From positions 2,480,001-2,544,000 of the forward strand of contig ML133455.1 of NCBI GenBank assembly GCA_003864495.1: a DNA stretch of 64,000 nt. Direction: 5' to 3'. A program made the position numbers and the translations under genes. Positions 1 to 12,321 of this stretch are shown piece by piece. This DNA is from Nemopilema nomurai. Taxonomy: Eukaryota > Cnidaria > Scyphozoa > Rhizostomeae > Rhizostomatidae. Numbering within the stretch: position 1 is the stretch's first letter; each line of letters starts with the position of its first letter. Below the pieces are notes generated by a model, which made no database searches, was not told the DNA's origin, and saw nothing but the letters and a program-made list of their open reading frames with translations.

Positions 1-194
1 ATCCATTAGAGCTTTACAACGAGCTTTTCAAAGTAATTGACGGTAGATCAAGCAGTAGTCGGCTAGAGTCAAACCGTGTCACCCTTGATAAAAAAGTTAC
101 CAGGGTTTCTTAAGCCCTTGTTCTAGATGCTGTAGAATTTCATTGCATATGATTTCCTTATGCTCTTAATTAATTCCAAATTTTTGATCCACAG

Positions 195-996
195 GAGAAG
201 AGAACCTTTTCTGCAAGGTTCTGGTAGACACAGTTTCGGACGCTGAGTATGGAAACTGGACGCAATACAACAGGGGTGCATTTGTTGTTGCGAGGTGAGT
301 CTTTTTACGTCAGAAATGCGATGAAGTAATAACAACTTGAGAACTTACTGTCAACGCATTCGTGGTTCATACATTACCAACCGTTTTGAGCAAGCAATTT
401 CAATGGCAGAAGTATTCCTAGTAGTGCAGCCACTTAGCAGTCGAGTGGTGCATTGCATGATGCAAGCATGGAATTTGGAACAAATGCACAATTTAACATG
501 CTAATTAAGATAAGGTGCACACACACCACTCTAGAAATGACCCCGATTACTGTTTTAGGTCTTGTTATAGCCTTCCTCCATTTCTTTTGAAATATATAGG
601 TTATAAACTCGACATTTAGTTTTGAAATTTAGTTTAGTTTTAATTAAGTTTTAGTTATAGACAGTTGAAGTCATGGTCAACATCTAAGACTAAGGCTAAT
701 TATTACACATTTTTGTTAATTGAACCACAATTTTGTGCATCGCGAATTTTTCCTTCATGAAAATTCCCTGCAGCTGCGTATTTTTGCAGTATCTGTAGCT
801 CAAAGCCCTTTTCCGAGAAAGAATTATTGTGTGTAATAATAACATTGTTTGTCATCTATTGCTTCGCAGCCTTCTAGAATCCGGTGTGGAGGAGGTGCAA
901 GCGAGAGTAAAGAAAGCCTTAAAGGGATCCACAGGCACGTTACAGCCCGGCAAAACCAAGGGCATGGATATTGTCATCAAGCTCCTCGGATCTTAA
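195..996 (+). CDS. PUM3: PUM3-like (Puf-A) protein, last two exons
   Basis: Two exons are visible: 195-294, after a TCCACAG acceptor and before GTGAGT, and 870-996, ending in TAA. Phases join (2+1 nt), giving a C-terminal peptide that contains NRGAFVVASLLES and ends KGMDIVIKLLGS. Human PUM3/Puf-A, a nucleolar Pumilio-repeat RNA-binding protein of ribosome biogenesis, ends with a similar NRGAI-LSSLLQS block followed by a basic helix and a KGI-LLEKL tail. I made that comparison from memory of the family. The rest of the gene lies left of the window. No Puf repeat is visible in the 75 or so residues here, so the assignment rests only on the C-terminal CPL region. It could be another CPL-domain protein. 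Confidence 0.55.
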
Positions 997-2139
997 ATCG
1001 GACGCTTTAGTTGACTGCAAAGACTGTTGTTGGATTTCTAAAACAAAAGAACATTTGTACGCCACGGGTTCACAAACGCATAATCGTACTAGCTGGAAAC
1101 TGTACTTTTTGAAGCTCTTCGTCATATTTTCATAACGAAACCTCGATAAAAGTTACCATTCTTGATGTTGTTATTGCTTCCAACCAAAGCCAATTTTATG
1201 ATTCCTGCAGACGCACGACCAATATCAAAGTTGCTCGAGCCATAGTAGCCGTGGCCCAATTGCTCCCAATTCAATATACCATGCTCGAGCCAAGAGTTTC
1301 AATCTCTTAGGATATGCAGCCAAAGATTAGCCTTTTGTATAATGGCTGCATGTTTTCAATCGTCTGGATACTTTTGCTTGAAGGACAGCCTTACAGGTCA
1401 TTAGTTTCCAGTTTTTACCAATGTAGTCGTAAACATTAAACCGATGTTTTCAATAGGACCTTTGTCCATCTTAAAGGGATAGAGCAAGTATCAGTGTCTA
1501 GTTTTAAAGGGAAACATAGTAATTCGAAGTTGAACTAGCCTTGAGGATTTTCATACGATGTGCATGAAAGCAGCTGTGTCACTCGTTGCCTTAATTGCAA
1601 ACTTTTAAGATAATCACCGTAAATAACTTTAACCAAGATTTTCATCACTTACTTTGTCAATGCGCTGCAATTGTTTTATTTGTTTCTGATGTTTGTTTAC
1701 TTGGTTGTTTGTTTGAAAGTGACCTGAGATCAGATTGTTTGATTAATAATCTCGTTCAGATATTTTAGTCCACGATGGAATTTGTTTTTTAAACTGTAGA
1801 CAGCAAAACTCTAATGCTCAATAATTGTGTTACGGTTGAAGGAGTCCAATCACAGCACTTAAAGCGAAAAAAGCATAGCATTTACTGGTCTGTTTATATT
1901 TTCCTCAAGTAATGAAGAATTTGCACCCATCTTTAAGGGAATTCTCAGTTGGCACTTGAAACCGCTTGCAACATCTAAAGAACATCAAATTAGGCAGTGT
2001 AGTGACTCCTTTGTCTACTTTCCATTGTCACACCATGTCATGCTGACACATCGTTTCTCGCTCCCCAGCCTAGATTTTTCCATCCGCATTACATCACCAT
2101 TTCATCATCCTCTCTCATCCCTCGTCAGCAAATTTATTC

Positions 2140-2300
2140 TTAGATCCATCAGTATAAATATAATTGTAAAGTAAATCAGAGTCAGTCAGGAACAGAGCTA
2201 CAGAAAACAACAGACAACGCGTCGTCTCTCTCTCTCTCGGCCTGGCTCCGTGTTCTCTGCACGTTAAATAAGACAACTTTGGCACGGATCGTCCATAGAG
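2140..2300 (+). promoter_or_regulatory. LTR-like promoter core (TATA, TC tract, AATAA)
   Basis: A TATAAATA box at 2153-2160 is followed about 70 nt later by a (TC)n tract near 2225-2240, then by TTAAATAAGAC near 2265. This resembles the TATA / R / poly(A)-signal order of a retroelement LTR. No paired second LTR, gag or pol ORF was found, so it could equally be an ordinary promoter or chance. Confidence 0.2.
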
Positions 2301-3363
2301 GTTGAGCAACGCAGTCGGTAGAAACCCATCACAACTCGTTTCTATAGCAGCAAGGGACACTCAACATGACCGTTAAAACTATCGCCGATACAAATTAGCA
2401 ACTGTTTTTATAATGGAGTGCTGACCCTCTTACAAACGTACTGATAAAATCTCTCATGAAAATAATTCCCGTTTATATGAAAGGAGGAATGGCCCTCCAT
2501 TTTGAGATCTTGCTATTGAGTGCCAGAGACCTCGCCCAAGATTCTCAGATAAAGGCAACGAAGAAGGCTGGCTTTCCTGAGGGCTGCAAAATCCTTTCGA
2601 GCAGCAGAGAAAAATGCACGCATCACAACGACCGCGCTCAGAGAAAGAAATCAGTGGGAAAGCTATTTGGTTCATAATTTTATAACATGGCTGGGCTGGA
2701 GGATTTTAAACGAAATTGAATACAAACCCGCGATTCCAAGTCGATCCTTCCCCACTGGCATTCCCATACGAAGAATGTTCCGTTCCAGATATGCAGGGCT
2801 ACTGTACCCCCAATTTTTGTCCGTCAAGAAAATGAAGAATTGGTCAGCAGACCAAATTTTTGCGACTGTCTTGTTTCACTTTCGACGCATTTTCATTTTC
2901 AATTATAGCATGAAAGATTATTACAAAGGAAATAAACGTTCTAATGCTTTCCAATAATATGGGGCGAAGCTGCAAATAAATAATCAAGCCACGCCCTTAC
3001 ACGAACACGCCCTAAAGCCACAGCCTATTGTTGACAAGTCTCAACTTTGTACCATCCAAAATAATGTTTGGTAGCTCCGCCCCTGCAGATATGTACCCAA
3101 CTTAACGGTTCTAGCAAGGATGACAACCAAAATCACTATAAGTATACCCTTGGTTGTCTTAAACCTGGAAGTATAAGTAAACAATGAACAGGTGCACAAT
3201 GCATTTCATGGAAGTTAACACCTTTCCATGACGTGTTACATACAAGTAGACCGATTTGGTTTGAGTAATCAAGTGCAACTGTAGAAAATTCCTATCAACA
3301 CTTCTGTACTGTATCTAACTTTTTCTGGTAAAACTTGGAAACCGTGAAAGTGACTTTACAAAA

Positions 3364-3398
3364 TGGACTTTACAAAATTAACAATCTTGTAAAGTCCA
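3364..3398. repeat. Perfect 12-bp inverted repeat (hairpin)
   Basis: TGGACTTTACAA at 3364-3375 and its exact reverse complement at 3387-3398 are separated by an 11-nt AT-rich loop. A partial third copy of the arm (GACTTTACAAAATGG) lies directly upstream. It may be a MITE end or a simple hairpin. Confidence 0.7.
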
Positions 3399-4458
3399 CT
3401 ATAATTGCAAAAAAATGGTTAAGCCTCATTATCAGTAATTATTGTAAAGTAAGCCTTCATAGTATCTACAATTGATCTATTTCAATCTTCTTGTCTGCTC
3501 TACCCATATCTAGTTAAATCACAAAATGACTGCAATCTAATTCTGACATTTTCACTTGCTTCTTTGCTGATGTTAAAAACACGAAAAATGATGTGATTCA
3601 GGCAGAACAGAAGAAAAAGCGAATTGTACACAAAGAATCCTTTTTGAACAATATTTGTAACAATTTTTTCAATCTTGCACGTTAAAATCTAAAATTATAT
3701 TTACAATTGGAATTTACAGCCTATAACTCTTATAGCAAAACCTATCAATGCAGATAAAAATTTGATGAAATAATAATAAACAAGCAACTCCAAGCTGCTC
3801 CTAAATGATAAGCCAAAGCAGGTCTAAGAAGCAAACTACTTAATGAAACAATCTAACACTTCAGGTCCAGCACAAATACAGCACCTTCAAATCCAGGAAA
3901 TATTTGTCTGAATGAACTTTGCTGTCACATTGTAGGAGACATGTAGCTGTCTTCATTTGTGCATCATGGATCTCATTTCACAAAATGAATCATGAAAGTT
4001 AGTGATCATATATTTAAGCATGATAGTTGACTTAGGCATTTGGCTTATCACAAAATCAAAAACACACTCATATAGATTGCATCTAATTGAGATGACCTAG
4101 AAATGTGAAATTATATTCAAAAGTTAAACCTTAATGGCATTGTGTCCTTGGTATTCACCTTTCCATTTGTATTATGGAAAATAGCAAGATATTGCATTGA
4201 GTAAATTGATTCAACAGGAAAACAGCAAGTGTTGTGGTGAGAGAAAGGGAAAGTGGTTTACCACTAATGTATCAACCATAAGAGGGAATTGAAATGGGGA
4301 TTTCATGTCATATTGATTTTGTATGGAGACAGTGAAATTGAGGCCTCAAACTACTGAAATTAATATAATGTCAAGAATTTTTCAATAAAAGCTGTAGTCT
4401 AAATGAAATCACTAACATATTGTGTTATCAAGTATTAACAGCTTTAATTAGGAACTGT

Positions 4459-7400
4459 TCACAGTGCAGTTGCAAACTTTGAATTCCAGTCCCTTTGAAA
4501 AACAAGACGTAGCTGCTCCTGAATCGGCACTGCAGATGAACTGGAGTTTACTTTCTGGGATATCACATACCCAATGCCTGCTGTGTCTATGAAATAATCA
4601 CCGGACCAATTGGATGTACCAATGTATGCTGTTGACTCTGTCACCATGTACTTGTTATGGTTCACACGTGTAAATGGGATTGACATTGTACCAGGTGGCA
4701 CTGTGAAAAGTTTCTATAAAAGACAGTTGTTTACAAAACTAATAGCTGCATTCTTTTTTATACACCAACCTGTAATTTACTGCAATTATTCTACTGCATG
4801 GAAAATATCTATCTACCTTTGTGCCTTTTGGTATCCAGCCTGAAGCATAATGAAACTTCTTGCAGGCTCTGCCAACAAAATATGTCTTTAATGTTCTTCA
4901 AGCCAGGTAACAATGCAGCACTTCAAAATCACTGTCACTTGAATTAGTATCTTTAAAAACCTTGTGGGACTCTAATATAAGACATAACTTGCTTTGGGGG
5001 TAAATCTCAGCTTACAGAGCTGCTTCAGACACTTCAATATTTGGCATAGCGCAACACCTTTCAATCACACACAAACAAATACTAGGAAAATAGCACTCAC
5101 CACAGTGATACTTCCATTCTTACAGGCACTTCCAAAATCTTGCAATGACTTTAGCATTGGTATCATTTCTTTCTTGGTATTAGCCCAACTGCTCATCATT
5201 AACTGCACTTCTACTCCCTGATCATAGGCAGCTTCTCGTAAGGCACTATCAATGACACCCCAATACCTACACAAAAAAACGTTTTACATGCCCATGTTGT
5301 ATCCAATACAAAAATAAAATGGTACATACTCTTTACTTCAAAGATTAAACAGCAAAGTTAATTCTAAGAGTGCATCTGTATCTAATGAACCCTAAAGTAA
5401 AAAGTTGTGACCAAAAGTCCTACAATTTTATTTCCTTGAAAGTGCAAGTAATTTCCAGTTTAAGGCATATCTAATTTAGAAGCTAAATCACACTTATATT
5501 TCTCATCATGAATAACAGTAAGAACTGACAGAGTCATATTATGGAAGTGGTAATTCTCTGTGAGACATTTATGCAGTAAAAACCCAAGTCAGTGCTACAT
5601 ATTGATTATCTAGAATGCCTGCAAAAATGAAAAAGAGCACCAAAGGTAATTCTTGAGTTTGTTCTTTTACAGTTCAACTCAATTCCAGGCAATGGTAGTC
5701 AAACATCTTAAATATATATCCTATTTATCAGGAACCATGATTGCATTTGAATGCTAATCTTCTATAAATTCATCATTATTTAAAAGAAAGAGTGGAAAGC
5801 CTTTAAAATTTGAAAGTGCTTTCTTGGGGTTCAAACCGGAATTGCATCCCATTCCTTAAATCTAGAGATGAAGGAGTTATGAGATCAATTACATGAACTA
5901 ATGAGATTGAAAGTTATCATGCTGGTAAGTGGCCTAAACTTCTAAACTCCATATTGGCAATTTCTGCTTATTAAATGATCAGCCATAAGCACCAGGTATC
6001 TTTAAAGATGTCTATATCTAAAACATCTTCTAAAAATGCTATTGAAAAAATCAAAAACCTGTACTGTCATTTTGAATTTACCTTGATGGATGTGAATAAA
6101 TGACAGCACTCAGGTAGTCCATTACGGCAACCTTGATAAATTTTTTGGCTGACTTTATGACATGAAGAATTGCATCAATGTCAACAGTTCTGTTGGATGG
6201 ACAGAACTGGGGAGGAGATGATGCAAAATACACAGATGATGAGCCATTACTTGAGTCAATTACTGCAGGGTTCTCTGCAAATAGAAACAGAACAACTAAA
6301 TGAGACATGACTTGGTACAAGGACAACACTTGCATGATAGTATAGAGCAAAAGAAAAACTATAGCATAACTTAAAAAATTTGGGCATAACCTATAGCAGA
6401 AAACCTAAAGCAGAAATTTAGAGAATAACTCATACTTCCTGTATGACCAGGAAGCCCTGCATTATTAAAAACATATCTTATGTAAACTTTAAGAAGCTAC
6501 CTTTATTTAATTTTGTGTTGTACGAGGATGGCCATAATTTTGGAACCTTTGCATCTTTCTGAGCCAACATCCAATATGCCTCAAAGATTTTTGTCATGTC
6601 AGAAGAAAGACAGGGACAGTTGTATGTCATGATGCCAAGCTCTTTGACCTGAAGATTGAATAGCAATGGTTTACACATTAAGCATTCTAAACTACCACTA
6701 TCTTATGCTCATTTCTATATTTAAAATTCATGCAAGCTGTTTCTTATATTTGTCTTAAAATGCTTAAAATGAGGAGGCCAATATTCTTTCCACAATTTCT
6801 TTCAACAACAACAATTAAGATATTATGATTCTGAAGGCAGTTTTTAAGGCACTGAGAAGCTTTAGCTTATCAAGCAGTGTCCTGGTCATTCCTCCCTGTG
6901 TGTGAACAACTTGTGATTACCTATGCCTGGAATAACAGAAAGCTGGCAACTCTCAGCACTCTGTGTGCAAATTTGGTCATGCCAGGAACTTGAGACACAG
7001 ACCGTAGTCAGCGCCTCTAACCACTGAGCCATGCTATTTAAGGTACAAATCTATAATGGTTCCATGGTCTCCCTCTACGTAATGACAAGAGTGATTTATT
7101 ACAAAATCAAAGCTAGGTTATAGAACAAAAGTTCTGTAAAAAGGATACTGAAGTGTCAAAATAACAATTTTTAATCCAAAGGATTGTGGTGCAAATTCAA
7201 AAGAATGATTTGTAAGATTAACAGAAACTTATATATGCTTTGATTTTTCACTAAAGGAACAACCTCTGTGTAAGATCTCCAATCCATGTTTGCACTGCCA
7301 AGGTACATATTGTGGCCATCAACAATCCACAGTTTTGTGTGTATTATACCATTTCCTAACAGCTTTTTGACATCAAGGGTTCTTACTTCAATACCCTTGA

Positions 7401-8330
7401 CTTTTGATAGTGTATCTGTGTCATTCGTGGAATACATGCACTTTCCATCTTTGCAAAGAACTTGATGTACAATTCTTATCTGAACCCCTATGTGTGACAA
7501 AAATTGACGCATGAACTTGATATCTGCACTGGATATACAAAAATGCAATGTACAGTGTCTAACCTTGCCAGGCCTAAGTTTACAAGGTAATGATTCAAAA
7601 TAGATAGGTTGGACTGAAAATAACTGTCATATTGGTTTTGTCACATGTCAAATCAGTTGAAAACTTCCATATCTGTATTACAAATTGGTGCATTGTATTA
7701 AAAGAATAATGCTACATGCTGAATGTACTTAATGTTTCTATCCAATCTGAAACGAAACAGAAAGCCATTATTCTAATCAAACAACGTGGAACTTGTTGTC
7801 AAAAGACGAGGTATATACTCACCTCGTTCTACTGCAGCTTTGACGAGTCCATCAAAGATTTCTTGTCCTACTTTTGCCATTGGGTATGGCCCTCCTTTCA
7901 CATCGAATTCTCTTAGGGTCCAATAGGAGGAGGCAATGTCTATACTCTTCTTTGCTCCAGAAAGAATTGTTGCCAACCTCTTGACTATTGCTGGATTAGT
8001 TGGTGAACCGGGGTCATATTTCATACCACTAGCGATCGTTTCTACCAATTCAAAATTGCATGCGCCATCACAGATAACAGTAGATGATTTAGAATCGACA
8101 TCGACAGCTTTATTTTTGACTACAATCAAGAATGCCAAGAGGATGAAAAGTATGGCGAAAAGCAATGCAGCCACTGTCACAATAGCCGTCCATTTTCGCT
8201 GCTTTCTCTTCAAGCGGAGTGTTATGTCTGCTTTGTACGATTCCACTTGTTTCCCGTCGATCTCTGTGTATTCAAGACGATTAGGACCATTTTCATTAAA
8301 CGACAACGACTCTGATAAAGGGTAGGCCAT
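4459..8330 (-). CDS. PLD3: PLD3/PLD4-like lysosomal 5'-3' exonuclease
   Basis: Seven exons: 7823-8330, 7264-7487, 6501-6648, 6082-6274, 5101-5266, 4817-4868, 4459-4700. They total 1533 nt, 510 aa; human PLD3 has 490. All have GT/AG borders and matched phases. A short cytosolic N-terminus precedes one membrane segment (about 48-71), as in type II lysosomal PLD3/PLD4. HKD motif 1 is HTKLWIVD (219-226) followed by GSANMDWRS. Motif 2 is HNKYMVTE (445-452) followed by GTSNWSG, with the Glu-for-Asp change that vertebrate PLD3 also has. Family members degrade single-stranded DNA and RNA in endolysosomes and limit TLR9 signalling. Exon 2 has an alternative upstream acceptor near 7523, but the 7487 site gives the better family match. 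PLD3 and PLD4 cannot be told apart here. Confidence 0.93.
6974..7036 (-). repeat. tRNA-derived SINE head in a PLD3 intron
   Basis: On the minus strand the sequence reads like the 5' half of a tRNA: TGGCTCAGTGGTTAGAG (7031-7015, matching a pol III A box), then GCGCTGACTACGGTC, then a CAAGTTCCTGG element resembling a weak B box. The tail runs on towards about 6850 without a clear end. The B box is degenerate and the acceptor stem does not close, so this is a SINE relic and not a functional tRNA. Confidence 0.6.
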
Positions 8331-11300
8331 GTCTAATGAGCGACTTTGTTAAACAGGCTATCATAGTAGGCCTAAAAGTCGTTAGCATAGAAGGCCTAAA
8401 AGTGTCTGGTGATTGCTAACAGATTATCCTAAGAGTTTGCGCCTTAAGTACATTGCTATGAATGTAGAATCCCATCAGCACCAGTTTCATTTTCAGACAT
8501 GGCAAAATTGCACAGAGGTACAAATCCTTGACCCCATATTATATATCAACTTCCGGTGCAAGGTCTTTCCATTCAGTATTAAGCTACGCTCCTCCACGGC
8601 GATAGAAAAACACAACGCGCATCAAATGACTCGTGCGTGATTTGCATCACTAAAACAATAACATATGTTCCTATAACTCTTCATAGTGACTTTCTAAGCA
8701 CATTTTATATTCCCAGATTGACAAAAATTGAGCCATAGAGCCGTTCATTTATACTTCCCATTCCTTATGATGTTCAAATTCTAAGGAGACCAATCAAACA
8801 AAATCTGCCCACTTCTGTAATAAAACTTAAAAAGTTGCTGTGAGGACACTTTGCTTAAAACTTTGAAATTACCTTTAATATGTTTATTTTATAAGAACTG
8901 AGGCCTTACCCTTTGCTACACTTACTGGTTGAGGTTGGAATCTACTCCTAAAATTTCTACGCTCGATTCTCCATTTTCATTTCACCAAGACTGGCTTCTA
9001 GATATTCTGATTCAAAATTGCCTACTTTGCCAAAATCCTTTACTTAAAGTATCAGAAAAAAAAACCTGCCTCAAATTAAAATCACCACATACGCCCCCTC
9101 CATATAGTTATTAGAATCCCCCTTTTTGTACTTACAAGCCCCACAACTGTGTCAGCATCAGCCACAATAAAGAAAAAGATTCTTCATTCAACATTCTAAC
9201 TGAAATTGAATTGAACTATTTGGAACTAGAAAAATGATCCCATTGAGCTGGTGACCTTGTTACCTGGTATGGGAAAGCATCTAAAAGGTAAGGGCAAGAT
9301 CAAAAAGGGGCACATGGCCACATTTTTTTTATTTGGAGGGGGCACTTTTGGGTCTCATAGGAGTAATTTTGTATACCTTGCCAAAATGTTGAGGGGCCAT
9401 GAACCCTTTGGCTCCACAGTGCTACCCTATGTTCCTGTTATTGCCCTCGTCGCTAAAATGCCCTAGCTTTAAACATCCAACATGATACCTTCTGCGGTCA
9501 TAAAGAGTGTGAAAATGAAAAACTGTTAATAGAATTAAGATTTTCTACAAATAACTAATACCCATAGAAAAATTTAATTGTGACTTATTTTCATAGGCTT
9601 CAGCAGGAAAGCAGAACACTCTCTTTAATTTTCCTTGCTAAAAAGCTTTATGGTAAAGATTAGCAAACAGATTATTCATTTAACTTGCCATCTGCTGTAC
9701 TTTTTGCAAAATTTCTATGGCCTGTAACAAATTTTACAAGTGATGCCTACCCTGTAGTTAATGTAAGTACATAAAACAGTGTAACTTAGCAAAGTGAGAC
9801 TTTCACTCGAAGATGCTTTATCATGATGTACAACTAATGTTGTATTTGGTAACACCTGGAACTTCAAATAAGCTTATCATGTGGGAGTGAACAGCAAAAT
9901 TCAGATAAAGCAAATTTTCTAGTACTCCATTTAGTTGAGCTCCTAAAAATCTTATTAAATCAAATAAATTAGGTATAAAATTGTTCTCATCATAAATTCC
10001 TAATCAGACATCCACACAACGGTCCCTACAATTAAACAAATATCGGGTGAGCAACCAAAGTTAAAGGCATCAACACAATGGACACACTCTTGCCAGTTGC
10101 AAAGTCTTATGGGTTAATGCTTGTGTGTCACCTAATTTGCACAGTAGTGACAAATGGGCACAATCTGTGGTTAAGCTGCTTTAACAAAGCTGTAGTTTTC
10201 AAATCAGATGACTTTAATCCACAACGTCGTCGCGAAAAACGACAATTATTACGTTTCGGTCTTCTTGGGTTACAATTTACAGGTGGCATGGTCAAAGGCG
10301 GCTTACCACCAAGTAATTAAATTTGACCTTAAAAATTTCAGCTCTAAATGCAGATCTTTGAAATGCTTACCCCATACTGACAATCAGCATGACATCAAAA
10401 ACAAACAAAACAACAACAAAACTTAGGCCGCGTAAAAATTATTGATCACTTGCTTCAAGTTAGTGTTGCCCTTTGATCGCTGGAAATAAACATTGGCATA
10501 CCATCGGATTGCAAGACGCTATTGAGGTTCACATCGTTTTCGCCTTCTGATGTAGACTTTTTCTTTGCATGGCTCATGGACTCTGCCGCAGGCAAATTCC
10601 CACTCTCCATATTTTAATTGTTCCCCTTTCCTTGCTTACTCCACAGGCAGATGTGACGTCATTTGCCGTACTTCCTTCTTTACAGCGCGTCTCTAAGTTT
10701 GCGTTGGAAACTGGGTCGAGTAAGTCAAAAGTGCTATTTTGTTTATAAGATTTTCGAAAATGGCGCTGTATTCAAGGAGCTGTCATATTGGGCTGAGATT
10801 GATTTAGGCACGTACTTGACTCACCGTTTTTCCTGATTTTGGCAATCAGCAAATAGATATTTTTACAAGAATAATGAAAGTGCTTATGACTTGAATCCTG
10901 TACCAAGGGAGATCTACGAAAGACAAACGATGTTTTCATGAGGTGGAAGCCTAAACATATTTATAAGCCAAGGTAAATGTTATTCAACTCACAGTTAATC
11001 AATCAATTGTTGGTACTTCTATTAACGAATGAATAATTTTGGCAATTTGACAAGAGAATGATAGTTTTGGATGTCGTGTTACTAGCTAGATTTGGTTGAG
11101 TGAGGGTCCAGGGATATCACAAAGTTTTGTACGTAGTTTGGCTGCTATCTGCAAAAAGCTGACACGTTTGCCAAGGTATTTTTGCATTAACTTTGTCTAC
11201 AGTCTATTTAAAAGCTATTTTAAGTCACTTGATGAGGCATAGTCCCCTACAAGAATCCCTACCTTCAAATTACTTTCATTACGGGACATTTGATAAATTT

Positions 11301-11568
11301 GTATGTCCTGGTTGGAAGAGCGAATATTCGAATAGAAGTGTCAACTCATCCGAAGACTAACTTCTTTTCGAGTGAAACTAGCCCAATGAATTAGTATAGG
11401 TTTAGCTGTAAAGGAAAAAAATTTTGATGGGTGTGTCATTATTTTTAAGCATTTTGCAGTTATTTTATTGTTACTAATGTATAGAGCTTTTCTAAAGGAG
11501 TATGTTTTTCTGTCAGTTTTATCATGTCTTTGGTTAATTTTCAGACTTCATTGAAAACCAGTTGAAAG
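8331..11568. other. Intergenic interval between PLD3-like and ARL16
   Basis: This interval holds the promoter side of the minus-strand PLD3-like gene and of the plus-strand ARL16. ORFs of 61-80 codons (8413, 8929, 9251, 10078, 10208) lack motifs and splice support. A consensus CRE occurs at 10654-10661. A noncoding ARL16 first exon near 10.7-10.9 kb is plausible, because a strong acceptor (TTTTCAG) ends at about 11544, just before the coding start. Confidence 0.5.
10654..10661. promoter_or_regulatory. Consensus CRE palindrome TGACGTCA upstream of ARL16
   Basis: An exact 8-bp CREB/ATF site lies about 0.9 kb upstream of the ARL16 ATG, beside a locally GC-richer stretch (10640-10730) that looks like a promoter or first exon. 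Function is inferred from the motif only. Confidence 0.35.
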
Positions 11569-12099
11569 ATGAGTTTTGAAGCACAAATTCTGGTTCTTGG
11601 TGCAGAGTCTACAGGCAAGACACTTCTGTTGAAAAGACTACAGAATGCTTTGCAAGATGGATATAAAGAGGAGGAGGAATTTGAAAGTGTACCTCCAACT
11701 GTTCCAACCATTGGTACCAACCTTGCCAATGTCAATTTGAATAAAAGGAAGTTTAATTTTAGAGAACTTGGTGGTGCGATGGCTCCTATATGGAAGAATT
11801 TTTATGCTGAAAGTAACGCTGTTATATATTTGATAGATGCGTCAAATAACTTCCAAATTTCAGCCTCCACAATTCTCTTCTATGATGTTTTGAATGCAGA
11901 AAAGCTTTCAAAAGTACCAGTTTTGCTTTTGTTTAATAAAGTGGACCTTACCTCAAGTCTGAGCCTCCAGGAATTGAAATTCATTCTCAGAATTCCTGAC
12001 CTTGAGACACATATAACTCAAAAGCTGACAATTGTTGAGTGTAGTTTAAAAACAGGAACTGGCATTCAGGATGCAAAAAGTTGGCTATTGTCAATTTGA
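11569..12099 (+). CDS. ARL16: ADP-ribosylation-factor-like GTPase ARL16
   Basis: One uninterrupted coding exon of 176 aa. The P-loop is GAESTGKT (11-18) and the base-recognition motif is NKVD (123-126). In place of the usual Arf DxGGQ the switch II region reads RELGG (65-69), which is characteristic of ARL16. The segment PPTVPTIGTNL (42-52) aligns with the ARL16 switch I region. There is no N-terminal myristoylation glycine. ARL16 is a divergent Arf-family GTPase linked to ciliary protein traffic, and in mammals it has been reported to bind RIG-I. The ATG sits about 25 nt after a good intron acceptor, so the 5' UTR is probably spliced. A poly(A) signal follows at 12316. Confidence 0.93.
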   Translation: MSFEAQILVLGAESTGKTLLLKRLQNALQDGYKEEEEFESVPPTVPTIGTNLANVNLNKRKFNFRELGGAMAPIWKNFYAESNAVIYLIDASNNFQISASTILFYDVLNAEKLSKVPVLLLFNKVDLTSSLSLQELKFILRIPDLETHITQKLTIVECSLKTGTGIQDAKSWLLSI

Positions 12100-12315
12100 G
12101 GTGTTGAATCAGTTTGAGAGGCCCCATTCAACTGTTCTTATTCCACTCTTTTTGGAAAGACTGGTTTGCCATGAGCATAATGAACTTTGGGTGACAGCTT
12201 GAATCATGGAATGGAGTCAAATTTCAGGAGTTCAAGGCATTTTCTGGACACAACTTAACAAGAATGTAGTTAGCTCAAGTTTCTTTAAATGCTTTCTTTT
12301 TAGAGCATAGTTTTT

Positions 12316-12321
12316 AATAAA
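12316..12321 (+). terminator. Poly(A) signal AATAAA for ARL16
   Basis: A canonical AATAAA lies 217 nt after the ARL16 stop, the first clear one on this strand. Confidence 0.55.

Larger units (their letters stand above)
997..4458. other. Gene-poor stretch between PUM3-like and PLD3-like
   Basis: I see no supportable coding exon here. ORFs of 60-96 codons between 1956 and 2957 overlap on both strands and have no recognisable motif or splice context. The stretch holds an LTR-like promoter core near 2150-2290 and a perfect inverted repeat at 3364-3398, both listed separately. The remainder is AT-rich sequence plus the 3' flank of the minus-strand PLD3-like gene. Confidence 0.5.

Noticed and set aside
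2454..2677. Two 73-codon ORFs on opposite strands over the same bases
   Set aside because: Mirror-image open frames without motif, splice sites or domain; composition effect.
4817..4858. PLD3-like exon 6 read in the frame KFHYASGWIPKGTK
   Set aside because: The peptide looked plausible, but the phase does not fit the flanking exons. The canonical GGCAG acceptor at 4868 in another frame joins both neighbours.
7264..7523. Longer version of PLD3-like exon 2 using the acceptor at 7523
   Set aside because: It is in phase but inserts 12 residues in the conserved VERGVQIRIV region; the CACATAG acceptor at 7487 gives an uninterrupted family match.
7936..8325. 129-codon plus-strand ORF
   Set aside because: It is the antisense shadow of PLD3-like exon 1, whose transmembrane and family motifs are clear on the minus strand.
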